From NCBI RefSeq assembly GCF_900102675.1, contig NZ_FMYX01000001.1, forward strand, positions 1 to 64,000: a stretch of DNA of 64,000 nucleotides, given 5' to 3'. The notes beneath the pieces are model-generated. The model was not told the origin of the DNA. It made no database searches and saw nothing but the letters and a program-made list of their open reading frames with translations. This document shows positions 44,842-52,422 of the stretch, one piece after another (the stretch's first letter is position 1; each line of letters starts with the position of its first letter). The position numbers were made by a program, and so were the translations under genes. The DNA comes from Pseudomonas guariconensis (GTDB lineage Bacteria > Pseudomonadota > Gammaproteobacteria > Pseudomonadales > Pseudomonadaceae).

Positions 44842-45231
44842 TTAACGGGTTGACTCCGCATCGGCCTCGGCGAACGCTTCGCGGGCCAGGCGGAAGCTGT
44901 CCACCGCCGCGGGCACGCCGCAATAAATGCCGACCTGGAGCAGGATCTCGCGTATCTGTTCACGGCTCAGGCCATTTCGCAAGGCGCCGCGAATGTGCAG
45001 CTTGAGCTCGTGGGGCCGGTTGAGCGCGGAAATCATGGCCAAGTTTATCATGCTGCGCTCTTTGAGCGACAAGCCGTCGCGGCCCCAGACGTGGCCCCAG
45101 CAATACTCGGTGACCAGCTCCTGCAAGGGCTTGCTGAAGTCGTCGGCGTTCTGGATCGAGCGGTTGACATAGTCCTCGCCCAGCACTTGGGTGCGGATCT
45201 TCAGGCCTTTCTCGTACTTCTCGTTGCTCAT
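44842..45231 (-). CDS. Carboxymuconolactone decarboxylase-family protein (PcaC-like)
   Basis: A 129-residue CMD protein of the gamma-carboxymuconolactone decarboxylase shape: KGLKIRTQVLGEDYVNRSIQ, then SMINLAMISALNRPHELKLH and the REQIREILLQVGIYCGVPAA segment. It lacks the CxxC of AhpD, so decarboxylase, isomerase or lactone-handling activity is likelier than a redox role. It starts at the ATG at 45231, between the flavin reductase and the GntR gene in the catabolic operon. The substrate is unknown. Confidence 0.85.
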   Translation of the reverse strand: MSNEKYEKGLKIRTQVLGEDYVNRSIQNADDFSKPLQELVTEYCWGHVWGRDGLSLKERSMINLAMISALNRPHELKLHIRGALRNGLSREQIREILLQVGIYCGVPAAVDSFRLAREAFAEADAESTR

Positions 45232-45306
45232 TGCCGTGCTCCTGCATGAAAAAAGGGGCCGCAACCGAAGGTGAGGGGGAGGATGCGCGGCCCCCGGAAA
45301 CAGGGA

Positions 45307-45342
45307 ACGGCGTTGGTTTATTCGCGGGTAGACCAACGCCGT
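45307..45342 (-). terminator. Hairpin inside the catabolic operon
   Basis: ACGGCGTTGGT (45307-45317) and ACCAACGCCGT (45332-45342) form an 11-bp stem with a 14-nt loop, between the flavin reductase stop and the CMD gene. The loop contains a TTCGCGGGTA REP fragment. It may attenuate transcription into the CMD and GntR genes. Confidence 0.5.
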
Positions 45343-45353
45343 CCGTTCAGGTC

Positions 45354-45839
45354 TCAACCCAGCGGCGGCAGCGCGCCGAGCTTGCCCTTGTGATAGACCA
45401 TCGGCGTGACCGGTTCGGGCGGCAGCACCAGGTTCTTCACCTGGCCAACGATGATCGCGTGGTCACCGCCGTCGTACTCGCGCCACAGTTCACATTCGAT
45501 GATTGCCGTGGCCTTGGCCAGCAGAGGGTTGCCCAGCTCGCTCAGGTGCCACTCGATGCCGTTGGCCTTGTCCTTGCCCTTGCCGGCGAAGGCATAGGCC
45601 TCGGCGGTCTGGTCGGCGGACAGCAAGTGAATGGCGAATTGCTTGCTGTCACGCAGGATCGGGTAGGTGTCGGAGGCGTAGTTGGGGCAGAACAGCACCA
45701 GCGCCGGGTCGATCGACAGCGCGCTGAACGCGCTGGCGGTGATGCCGACGATGCCGCCTTCGGCGTCCAGGGTGGTGACCACCGTGACGCCGGACGGGAA
45801 GGAGCCCATCACGTCTTTGTAGATGCCAGGTTCGATCAT
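45354..45839 (-). CDS. Flavin reductase (FMN:NAD(P)H oxidoreductase), copy A
   Basis: A 161-residue flavin reductase-like protein of the RutF/HpaC family: GSFPSGVTVVTTLDAEG, GITASAFSALSIDPALVLFC and WREYDGGDHAIIVGQV. It supplies reduced FMN to a partner monooxygenase. It is about 70% identical by eye (114 of 161 positions) to copy B at 50145-50630, over the full length with no gaps, pointing to a local duplication. It lies in the operon from DUF1185 to GntR, 15 bp after the aldehyde dehydrogenase. Confidence 0.9.
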   Translation of the reverse strand: MIEPGIYKDVMGSFPSGVTVVTTLDAEGGIVGITASAFSALSIDPALVLFCPNYASDTYPILRDSKQFAIHLLSADQTAEAYAFAGKGKDKANGIEWHLSELGNPLLAKATAIIECELWREYDGGDHAIIVGQVKNLVLPPEPVTPMVYHKGKLGALPPLG

Positions 45840-45854
45840 CTTGGTGCTACCTCG

Positions 45855-47336
45855 TTAACGCATCACGAACGGGTCGGGCATGGGCGCGGTGGAGAGGTTG
45901 ATCCACACCGTCTTCAGCTCGGTATAGGCGAGCACCGAGTCGATGCCGCTCTCGCGGCCGTAGCCGCTGTTCTTGAAGCCACCAATCGGCGCCATGGCCG
46001 AGACCGCGCGGTAGGTGTTGACCCAGATGATCCCCGAGCGCACGTCGCGCGCCAGGCGGTGGGCGCGGCCCAGGTCGCGGGTCCAGATACCGGCGGCGAG
46101 GCCGAACTGTGAGTCGTTGGCGATCGCCAGGGCCTGTTCTTCGGTCTTGAAGCGGATCACCGCCGCCACGGGACCGAAGACTTCTTCCTGCATGATCTTC
46201 ATCGAGTTGCTGTCGCACTCGAACAGGGTCGGCTCGTAGAACCAGCCGTCACCCTCGACCTCGGCGCGCTTGCCGCCCAGGTGCAGCTTGGCACCCTCGG
46301 CCTTGGCCGCGGCGACCAGGCCTTCGACCACAGCCAATTGCTGGGCGGTGGCCATCGGGCCCATTTCGCTGGCGTCGTCCTGCGGGTTGCCGATACGAAT
46401 GCGCTTGGCGCGCTCGACCAGGCGCGAGACGAATTCATCGAAGATTTCGTCCTGCACCAGCAGGCGCGAACCTGCCACGCAGCTCTGGCCGGAGGCGGCA
46501 TAGATGCCGGCCACCGCGCCGTTGATCGCACTGTCCAGGTCGGCGTCGGCGAAGATGATGTTCGGCGACTTGCCGCCCAGCTCCAGAGACAACTTGGCGA
46601 AGTTCTCGGCGCTGCTGCGCACTACATGGCGGGCGGTGGCGGCGCCGCCGGTAAAGGCGATCTTGCGCACCAGCGGATGGCGGGTGAGCGCTGCGCCGGT
46701 GCTCGGGCCGAAACCGGTCACCACGTTGACCACGCCTGCCGGGAAGCCGGCTTCATGGGCCAGGCGGGCCAGCTCCAGGATGGTCGCCGAGGCGTGCTCG
46801 GAAGGCTTGAGCACGATGGTGTTGCCGGCCGCCAGGGCAGGGGCGAGCTTGATGGCGGTCAGGTACAGCGGGCTGTTCCAGGGAATGATCCCAGCCACTA
46901 CGCCGATCGGCTCGTGCACGGTGTAGGCGAACAGGTCAGGCTTGTCCAGCGGCAGGGTGCCGCCTTCGAGCTTGTCGGCAAGCCCTGCGGTGTAGTGGAA
47001 GAACTCCGGCAGGTAGCCGACCTGTCCGCGGGTCTCGCGGATCAGCTTGCCGTTGTCGCGGCTTTCCAGCTGGGCCAGGTGCTCTTTGTTCTCGGCGATC
47101 AGATCGCCCAGCCGGCGCAGCAGTTTGCCCCGCGCGGTCGCGGTCAGGCCGCGCCATGCGGCGCTTTCGAAGGCGCGCTGGGCGGCCTGCACGGCCAGCT
47201 CCACATCGGCTTCATCGGCGTCCGGCAGTTGCGCCCAGGCCTTGGCGGTGGCCGGGTCGAGGCTGTCGAAGGTCTTGCCGCTCTGTGCATCGCACCATTG
47301 GCCGTCGATGCACATCTGGAAACGTACGAGGGTCAT
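45855..47336 (-). CDS. Aldehyde dehydrogenase of the flavin-monooxygenase regulon
   Basis: A 493-residue NAD(P)-dependent aldehyde dehydrogenase. The catalytic Cys is C286 (ASGQSCVAGSRLLV), the Glu region SLELGGKSPNIIFAD, the glycine motif IAFTGGAATARHVV. It resembles betaine-aldehyde and gamma-aminobutyraldehyde-type enzymes more than the GabD-like one in the carnitine cluster. It overlaps the alpha/beta hydrolase stop by 4 bp. It would oxidise the aldehyde released after ring or chain cleavage. Confidence 0.88.
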   Translation of the reverse strand: MTLVRFQMCIDGQWCDAQSGKTFDSLDPATAKAWAQLPDADEADVELAVQAAQRAFESAAWRGLTATARGKLLRRLGDLIAENKEHLAQLESRDNGKLIRETRGQVGYLPEFFHYTAGLADKLEGGTLPLDKPDLFAYTVHEPIGVVAGIIPWNSPLYLTAIKLAPALAAGNTIVLKPSEHASATILELARLAHEAGFPAGVVNVVTGFGPSTGAALTRHPLVRKIAFTGGAATARHVVRSSAENFAKLSLELGGKSPNIIFADADLDSAINGAVAGIYAASGQSCVAGSRLLVQDEIFDEFVSRLVERAKRIRIGNPQDDASEMGPMATAQQLAVVEGLVAAAKAEGAKLHLGGKRAEVEGDGWFYEPTLFECDSNSMKIMQEEVFGPVAAVIRFKTEEQALAIANDSQFGLAAGIWTRDLGRAHRLARDVRSGIIWVNTYRAVSAMAPIGGFKNSGYGRESGIDSVLAYTELKTVWINLSTAPMPDPFVMR

Positions 47337-48166
47337 GCAACAATCCCCTTGGCGGATTCGTTGAGGGTGCGGGCGTGCGCCAGGAAGTCCAGCAGCATCT
47401 TGTTGACCTCCCGTGGCGCTTCGACCGGCATCATGTGGCGTTGCTCGGCCAGCACCACGCTGCGGGCACCGGGGATACGCGCTGCCAGCTGGCGGGTCAT
47501 CTCCGGGGTCGAGCCCAGGTCGTGCTCGCCGGTGGCGATCAGGGCCGGTACCTGGATGCTGCCCAGGTCATCGGCGCGATACATGTCTTGGGTGGCGAAC
47601 AATTTATAGGTGGTCAGATAGCCCTGCGGGTCGTTACCGGCCAGGGTCTGACGAATGGCCGCGACCTGGGCCGGATTGGCGGCCTGGTATTCGCGGCTGA
47701 ACCAACGCGCCAGCGCCGCTTCGGCATTGGCGTCGGGGCCGTGTTCGGCGGCCTGGGCGGCGCGGGCGATGACGCCGGCGCTCTGCTCGGGGCTGCGGTT
47801 GAACACGCTGTTGAGCACCACCAGCGCCGTCAGGCGTGCAGGGTAGTGCAGGGCGAAGGCGCGGGCGACCAGGCCACCCATGGAGAAACCGATGACCGTG
47901 GCCTGCGGGATCTGCAGGTGGTCGAGCAGTTCGGCCAGTTGCGCGGCATAGCCGGCAAGGCCGGTGTCGGCGTCGGGGCGCGGGCTCTGGCCGTGGCCGA
48001 GCATGTCGTAGGCGATGACGCGGTAGTCACCGGCCAAGCCCACGAACTGTCCGCCCCACATTTCCTTGTTCAGGCCTACGCCGTGGATCAGCACCACGGG
48101 GTGGCCCTGGCCGAGGCTCAGGTAGCTGGTCCCGGCGGGTGTACGTTCAGCAACAGGCTGAATCAT
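47333..48166 (-). CDS. Alpha/beta-fold hydrolase
   Basis: A 277-residue hydrolase with the oxyanion motif VVLIHGVGLNKEMW and nucleophile S95 in GFSMGGLVARAFAL. The acid is probably in IATGEHDLGS and the catalytic His in AEQRHMMPVEAP. Closest known shapes are 3-oxoadipate enol-lactonases and RutD-type amidohydrolases. The ATG at 48166 has a GGAG site. It lies 71 bp after DUF1185 and overlaps the aldehyde dehydrogenase. It probably hydrolyses an ester, lactone, carbamate or amide formed by the monooxygenase. Confidence 0.85.
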   Translation of the reverse strand: MIQPVAERTPAGTSYLSLGQGHPVVLIHGVGLNKEMWGGQFVGLAGDYRVIAYDMLGHGQSPRPDADTGLAGYAAQLAELLDHLQIPQATVIGFSMGGLVARAFALHYPARLTALVVLNSVFNRSPEQSAGVIARAAQAAEHGPDANAEAALARWFSREYQAANPAQVAAIRQTLAGNDPQGYLTTYKLFATQDMYRADDLGSIQVPALIATGEHDLGSTPEMTRQLAARIPGARSVVLAEQRHMMPVEAPREVNKMLLDFLAHARTLNESAKGIVA

Positions 48167-48237
48167 GGAGGGCGCTCCTTGAAGGTCGGGCGTGGCGGCA
48201 GTGCTTGCACGCAACGCCCCGGCCCGTCTGGTTGTTG

Positions 48238-48834
48238 TTATTGAGCGTTGGCCTTCTCGGCGGCCAGTTCTTCCAGGTCGATGTAGCGATTGCCGATGCG
48301 CGGGTGCAGCCGGCCCCCGTCGGCCGCGCCCAGGACCACGACGATCTCGTCGGCACGCGGGGCGTCTTCGATCTGCATTTCCAGGGTGATGTAGTGCGAG
48401 CGCAGACCTTCATCGTCCTTCTGCATCATCGGGATCTGGATCGAGGTGCCTGGGCCGCCGCGCTTGTTGGTGAAGCTCAGGTAGCTCTTGGCCTGCACGG
48501 CTTCGCGGTAATGGTTGCCAAAGCGCAGGGTATGGATGACGGCGGAGGCGTGCTCGATCTCACCGTCGGCACCGACCACGGCAGCTTTGCCGTAGGCCTC
48601 GATCTTGTCGGCACCGCCGATCGCTGCGCACAGGCGCTCGACCATCAGAGCGCCCAGCTCGGAGCAGTTGGCGCGGATCTCGGGCTTGAGGTCTTCGACG
48701 AAACCGCGACCGGCCCACGGGTTCTTGATCACCACGGCCAGGCCGACCATGGTCACCGGCTTGTCGGTGGCCTTGCCGCCTTCGATGCGGGTCTCTTCGG
48801 AGTAGGTGACGATCTTGCGGATTTCGAAACTCAT
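48238..48834 (-). CDS. DUF1185 'amino acid synthesis family' protein
   Basis: A 198-residue protein matching the DUF1185 family: EIRKIVTYSEETRIEGGKAT, then VVIKNPWAGRGFVEDLKPEI, with AMRSHYITLEMQIED-like segments near the C-terminus. The 'amino acid synthesis' label is historical; no reaction is established to my knowledge. It is the first gene of the operon behind operator site 3, at a position where a ring-opening or deaminating enzyme would be expected. The ATG at 48834 begins the homologous region. Confidence 0.85.
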   Translation of the reverse strand: MSFEIRKIVTYSEETRIEGGKATDKPVTMVGLAVVIKNPWAGRGFVEDLKPEIRANCSELGALMVERLCAAIGGADKIEAYGKAAVVGADGEIEHASAVIHTLRFGNHYREAVQAKSYLSFTNKRGGPGTSIQIPMMQKDDEGLRSHYITLEMQIEDAPRADEIVVVLGAADGGRLHPRIGNRYIDLEELAAEKANAQ

Positions 48835-48873
48835 GGATGGCTCCTGGTGAGGGTTATCAGCTCTTGCTGTCTG

Positions 48874-48885
48874 ATGGTATACCAT
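48874..48885 (-). promoter_or_regulatory. GntR-type operator, site 3 (DUF1185 operon)
   Basis: A perfect ATGGTATACCAT palindrome followed by AATAT, 40-51 bases upstream of the DUF1185 start. It is preceded by TG as in sites 2 and 4 (TGATGGTATACC). Confidence 0.75.
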
Positions 48886-49007
48886 AATATTGGTTGTGCA
48901 AGAGGGCGGTAGAATTTCTCTTCAGAATCGAGCGGCAAGCGGGAAGCTCCGAGCTCCAAGCCGCGCGCGCTGCTGTTTCTTGCAGCTCGCCGCTCGCCGC
49001 CGGGGAA

Positions 49008-50051
49008 TCAGGCGAACGCCGGGACCACTTCCTTGATGAACAACTCGAGCGACTTCTTCTTCTCGGCATGGGGCAAGCTGTTGTCGCACCAGAAGCTGAA
49101 CTCATCGACGCCCAGCTCCTGGTAGTACTTGATGCGCGCGATGATTTGCTCAGGTGTGCCGATCATGGTGTTCTTGCGGATGTTCTCCAGCTCGAACGCC
49201 GGCACTTCGGCAAACTTCGATTCAGGGCTTGGCTCCAGGAAGCCGTTGACCGGAGTGGTCTTGTTGCCGAACCAGGCATCGAAGGTGCGGTAGAAGCGTG
49301 AGATGGCCTGGGCACCGATCTTCCAGCCCTCAGGGTCAGATGGGCTGTGCACATGGGTGTGGCGCAGCACCATCAGTTGTGGGCGTGGTACGTCGGGGTT
49401 GTTGTCCAGGGCGGTCTGGAACTTGTTCTTCAGGTCCAGCACTTCTTCGTCACCCTTCATTAGCGGGGTGACCATGACGTTGCAGCCGTTCTTCACCGCG
49501 AAGTTGTGCGAATCCGGGTCGCGGGCGGCGATCCACATTGGCGGTTGGCCCTTCTGGACCGGCTTGGGCACGCTGGTGGAGGTGGGGAACTTATAGACCT
49601 CGCCGTCGTGGGCGTAGTCGCCTGCCCACAGCTTGCGCACGGCCGGGACCATCTCGCGCAGGGCTTTGCCGCCGTCGGTGGCGGGCATGCCGCCGGCCAT
49701 GCGGTCGAATTCGAATTGATAGGCGCCGCGAGCCAGGCCCACTTCCATGCGGCCATTGCTGATCACATCGAGCAACGCGCATTCGCCCGCCACGCGGATG
49801 GGGTTCCAGAACGGCGCGATGATGGTGCCGGCACCCAGGCGAATGGTCTCGGTGCGTGCGGCCAGGTAGGCCAGCAGCGGCATCGGGCTTGGCGAGATGG
49901 TGTATTCCATGGCGTGGTGTTCGCCGATCCACACGGTGCTGAAACCGCCGCGCTCGGCCATCAGGGTCAGTTCGGTGAGGTCTTCGAACAGCTGGCGGTG
50001 GCTGACCTGTTCATCCCAACGTTCCATGTGCACGAACAACGAAAATTTCAT
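49008..50051 (-). CDS. LLM-class (bacterial luciferase-like) flavin-dependent monooxygenase
   Basis: A 347-residue luciferase-like TIM-barrel oxygenase: MKFSLFVHMERWDEQVSHRQ, GGFSTVWIGEHHAMEYTISP, RLGAGTIIAPFWNPIRVAGE, then ISNGRMEVGLARGAYQFEFD. LLM enzymes use FMNH2 supplied by a separate reductase to oxygenate substrates, including opening N-heterocycles (RutA, pyridine and pyrazine monooxygenases). It is much nearer luciferase-alpha length than to F420 enzymes. It follows flavin reductase copy B (93-bp gap), a two-component monooxygenase operon. It has no close resemblance that would fix the substrate. Confidence 0.9.
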   Translation of the reverse strand: MKFSLFVHMERWDEQVSHRQLFEDLTELTLMAERGGFSTVWIGEHHAMEYTISPSPMPLLAYLAARTETIRLGAGTIIAPFWNPIRVAGECALLDVISNGRMEVGLARGAYQFEFDRMAGGMPATDGGKALREMVPAVRKLWAGDYAHDGEVYKFPTSTSVPKPVQKGQPPMWIAARDPDSHNFAVKNGCNVMVTPLMKGDEEVLDLKNKFQTALDNNPDVPRPQLMVLRHTHVHSPSDPEGWKIGAQAISRFYRTFDAWFGNKTTPVNGFLEPSPESKFAEVPAFELENIRKNTMIGTPEQIIARIKYYQELGVDEFSFWCDNSLPHAEKKKSLELFIKEVVPAFA

Positions 50052-50144
50052 GGGGCTTTCCTCGAAGCTTGGAAGTGTCGCCTGTCGGGGCAGGCGTCAG
50101 GTGTCTCGACGCATGCCTGGGCATCCGTCATATAAAGGGTGACT

Positions 50145-50630
50145 TCAGGCGAAGGCTGGCAGGCTGGCCATCTTGCCGCGGCAGTAGACCATCGGCCGTG
50201 GCGCCTTTTCAGGGACGATGAGGTTATGCACCTTGCCGACCATGATCGCGTGGTCGCCACCTTCGTATTCACGCCACAGCTCGCACTCGATGATCGCCGT
50301 GGCATTGGCCAGCAGCGGATTGCCCAGCTCGCTCAGGCGCCACTCGATTCCGGCGGCCTTGTCCTTGCCTTTCTTGGCGAAGGCATAGGCTTCGGCCTGC
50401 TGCTCGCCGGAGAGCAGGTGAATGGCAAAGCGCTTCTGCTTGATCAGTACGGGGTAGGAATCGGAGCTGTAGTTGGGGCAGAACAGCACCAGCGGCGGGT
50501 CCATGGACAGGGACGAAAAAGCGCTGGCGGTAAGGCCGACGATCGAGCCGTCGTCGTCCAGGGTGGTGATGACCGTGACGCCGGACGGGAAGGAGCCCAG
50601 GACGTTCTTGTAGACGGTTGCGTCGATCAT
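50145..50630 (-). CDS. Flavin reductase (FMN:NAD(P)H oxidoreductase), copy B
   Basis: A 161-residue flavin reductase: GSFPSGVTVITTLDDDG, GLTASAFSSLSMDPPLVLFC, WREYEGGDHAIMVGKV. It is the upstream partner of the LLM monooxygenase and the first gene behind operator site 4. It aligns without gaps to copy A. Having two reductases for one visible oxygenase suggests either a second oxygenase elsewhere or separate expression control. Confidence 0.9.
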   Translation of the reverse strand: MIDATVYKNVLGSFPSGVTVITTLDDDGSIVGLTASAFSSLSMDPPLVLFCPNYSSDSYPVLIKQKRFAIHLLSGEQQAEAYAFAKKGKDKAAGIEWRLSELGNPLLANATAIIECELWREYEGGDHAIMVGKVHNLIVPEKAPRPMVYCRGKMASLPAFA

Positions 50631-50687
50631 GGCGTGTTCCTCGAGGTAGGGCAGCGGTGGTCCGCATTTTTATCGTTGATGTGTCTG

Positions 50688-50699
50688 ATGGTATACCGT
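50688..50699 (-). promoter_or_regulatory. GntR-type operator, site 4 (flavin reductase / LLM operon)
   Basis: ATGGTATACCGT, one mismatch from the perfect palindrome, preceded by TG and followed by AATACC. It lies 58-69 bases upstream of the flavin reductase start. Confidence 0.7.
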
Positions 50700-50858
50700 A
50701 ATACCTGGATTGCAAGTGGAATTTTCACCTGTCGCACGCATGCGATGAACGGTACAGGCCCCGTATTCATTGGCGTTGCTGGGAAACTAAGTGCATTGGG
50801 GTGGGGCGCAATACGGAGCAGATGCGCCGAAAAAGCGCAGCGCAGTGTTGTCAAAAGC

Positions 50859-50870
50859 TTGGAATACCAT
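50859..50870 (+). promoter_or_regulatory. GntR-type operator, site 5 (second NCS1 permease)
   Basis: TTGGAATACCAT followed by AATATGGT, 78-89 bases upstream of the permease start. It matches site 1 over 17 consecutive nt. Confidence 0.7.
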
Positions 50871-50947
50871 AATATGGTGCGCAGCTGAGAGGCCGCCTTG
50901 AGCGGTTTCCTACAAAGATAAAAAACGACCCTTTCGAGCTGAAAACC

Positions 50948-52354
50948 ATGTCCCAATCGTCGTCGCAGCACCAGTTTGTCGAAAACCATACGGTCGATTA
51001 CGTCCCACCTGCCGAACGCCATGGGAAGGCGCGCGACCTGTTCACCCTCTGGTTCAGCACCAACATTGCGCCGTTGCCCATCGTCACCGGTGCCATGGTC
51101 GTCCAGGTATTTCACTTGAACTTGCTGTGGGGCCTGTTCGCCATCGTGCTGGGTCATCTGTTGGGCGGTGTGGTCATCGCCTTGGCGTCTGCGCAGGGAC
51201 CGCAGCTAGGCATTCCGCAGATGGTCCAGAGCCGGGGCCAATTCGGCCGCTACGGCGCGTTGCTGATCGTGTTTTTCACAGCGTTGATCTACGTCGGTTT
51301 CTTCATTTCCAATATCGTGCTGGCAGGCAAGTCGATCCACGGCATCGCCCCGAGCGTGCCGATGCCCACCGCGATTGTGATTGGCGCCTTGAGTGCCACA
51401 GCCATCGGTGTGATTGGCTACCGCTTCATCCACACCCTCAACCGCATCGGTACCTGGGTCATGGGCTCGGCGTTGCTGGCGGGCTTCGTCATGATGTTCA
51501 GCCAGGCGCTGCCGGTGGACTTCTTCAGTCGCGGGGCCTTCAACCTTTCAGGTTTCGTGGCCACGGTATCGCTGGGGGTGATCTGGCAGATCAGTTTCTC
51601 GCCCTACACCTCCGACTACTCACGCTACCTGCCGCGTGAAGTGGGCATCGCCCGGCCCTTCTGGGCGACCTACTTCGGCGCCACCGTGGGCACCATCCTG
51701 TGCTTTAGCTTCGGTGTCGTGGCGGTGCTGTGCGTGCCTGAAGGCACCGACGCCATGGCTGCGGTGGAACAAGCCACCGGCTGGCTGGGCCCGGTGCTGA
51801 TGGTGCTGTTCCTGTGCAACATCATTAGCCACAACGCACTCAACCTGTATGGCGCGGTGCTGTCGATCGTCACTGCCATCCAGACTTTCGCCGCCCAATG
51901 GACGCCCAGCGTCAAGGTGCGGGTGGTGCTGGCTTCGGTGATCCTGCTGGCATGCGGGATGGTCGCGCTCAACGCCTCGGCGGACTTCATCGGTCAGTTC
52001 ATCGGCCTGATTCTGGCGCTGCTGCTGGTGCTGGTGCCCTGGGCGTCGATCAACCTGATCGATTTCTACCTGATCAAGAAAGGTGAATACGACATCGCAT
52101 CGATCTTTTGCGCCGACGGCGGCATCTACGGGCGCTTCAACCATCATGCGATCGTCGCCTATGCCTGCGGCATCCTGGTCCAGTTGCCGTTCGCCAATAC
52201 GTCCCTGTATGTCGGGCCGTACTCGAACCTGGTGGAAGGGGCGGACCTGTCATGGCTGTTCGGCCTGCTGGTGACCTGCCCGCTGTACTACTGCCTGGCG
52301 ACTCGGGGCAAGTCTTTGGGCAAGGTAGGCCGGGCTGTGAGCGCCAGTGACTGA
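50948..52354 (+). CDS. NCS1-family permease (second copy), regulon member
   Basis: A 468-residue, about twelve-helix NCS1 symporter: DLFTLWFSTNIAPLPIVTGA, QGPQLGIPQMVQSRGQFGRY, SFSPYTSDYSRYLPREV and ISHNALNLYGAVLSIVTAIQ. It is strongly similar over its whole length to the permease at 39593-41005. It is divergent from the flavin reductase/LLM operon and has its own operator (site 5), so it is the best candidate for the pathway's substrate importer. NCS1 substrates point to a small N-heterocycle. Confidence 0.9.
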   Translation: MSQSSSQHQFVENHTVDYVPPAERHGKARDLFTLWFSTNIAPLPIVTGAMVVQVFHLNLLWGLFAIVLGHLLGGVVIALASAQGPQLGIPQMVQSRGQFGRYGALLIVFFTALIYVGFFISNIVLAGKSIHGIAPSVPMPTAIVIGALSATAIGVIGYRFIHTLNRIGTWVMGSALLAGFVMMFSQALPVDFFSRGAFNLSGFVATVSLGVIWQISFSPYTSDYSRYLPREVGIARPFWATYFGATVGTILCFSFGVVAVLCVPEGTDAMAAVEQATGWLGPVLMVLFLCNIISHNALNLYGAVLSIVTAIQTFAAQWTPSVKVRVVLASVILLACGMVALNASADFIGQFIGLILALLLVLVPWASINLIDFYLIKKGEYDIASIFCADGGIYGRFNHHAIVAYACGILVQLPFANTSLYVGPYSNLVEGADLSWLFGLLVTCPLYYCLATRGKSLGKVGRAVSASD

Positions 52355-52361
52355 ACAAGCA

Positions 52362-52392
52362 GCGCGATGGGCTGCCATAAAGCCCATCGCGC
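52362..52392. terminator. Bidirectional hairpin between NCS1 permease and chemoreceptor
   Basis: GCGCGATGGGCT (52362-52373) and AGCCCATCGCGC (52381-52392) form a perfect 12-bp stem with a 7-nt loop between two convergent stops. Confidence 0.75.
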
Positions 52393-52422
52393 GAGGCGGT
52401 CTGCGTGAGAACAGCCCTAGGC

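Larger units (their letters stand above)
50631..50947. other. 317-bp divergent control region with two operators
   Basis: It lies between flavin reductase copy B (leftward) and the second NCS1 permease (rightward). It holds operator sites 4 and 5, each near its own gene. No gene is seen; a reverse frame reading in from the permease gene is a shadow. Confidence 0.6.

Noticed and set aside
44842..52354. Uracil-degrading Rut pathway
   Set aside because: There is no RutB amidohydrolase, RutC RidA-type protein or RutE reductase, and the permease is NCS1 rather than RutG's NCS2 type. Only the general logic is shared.
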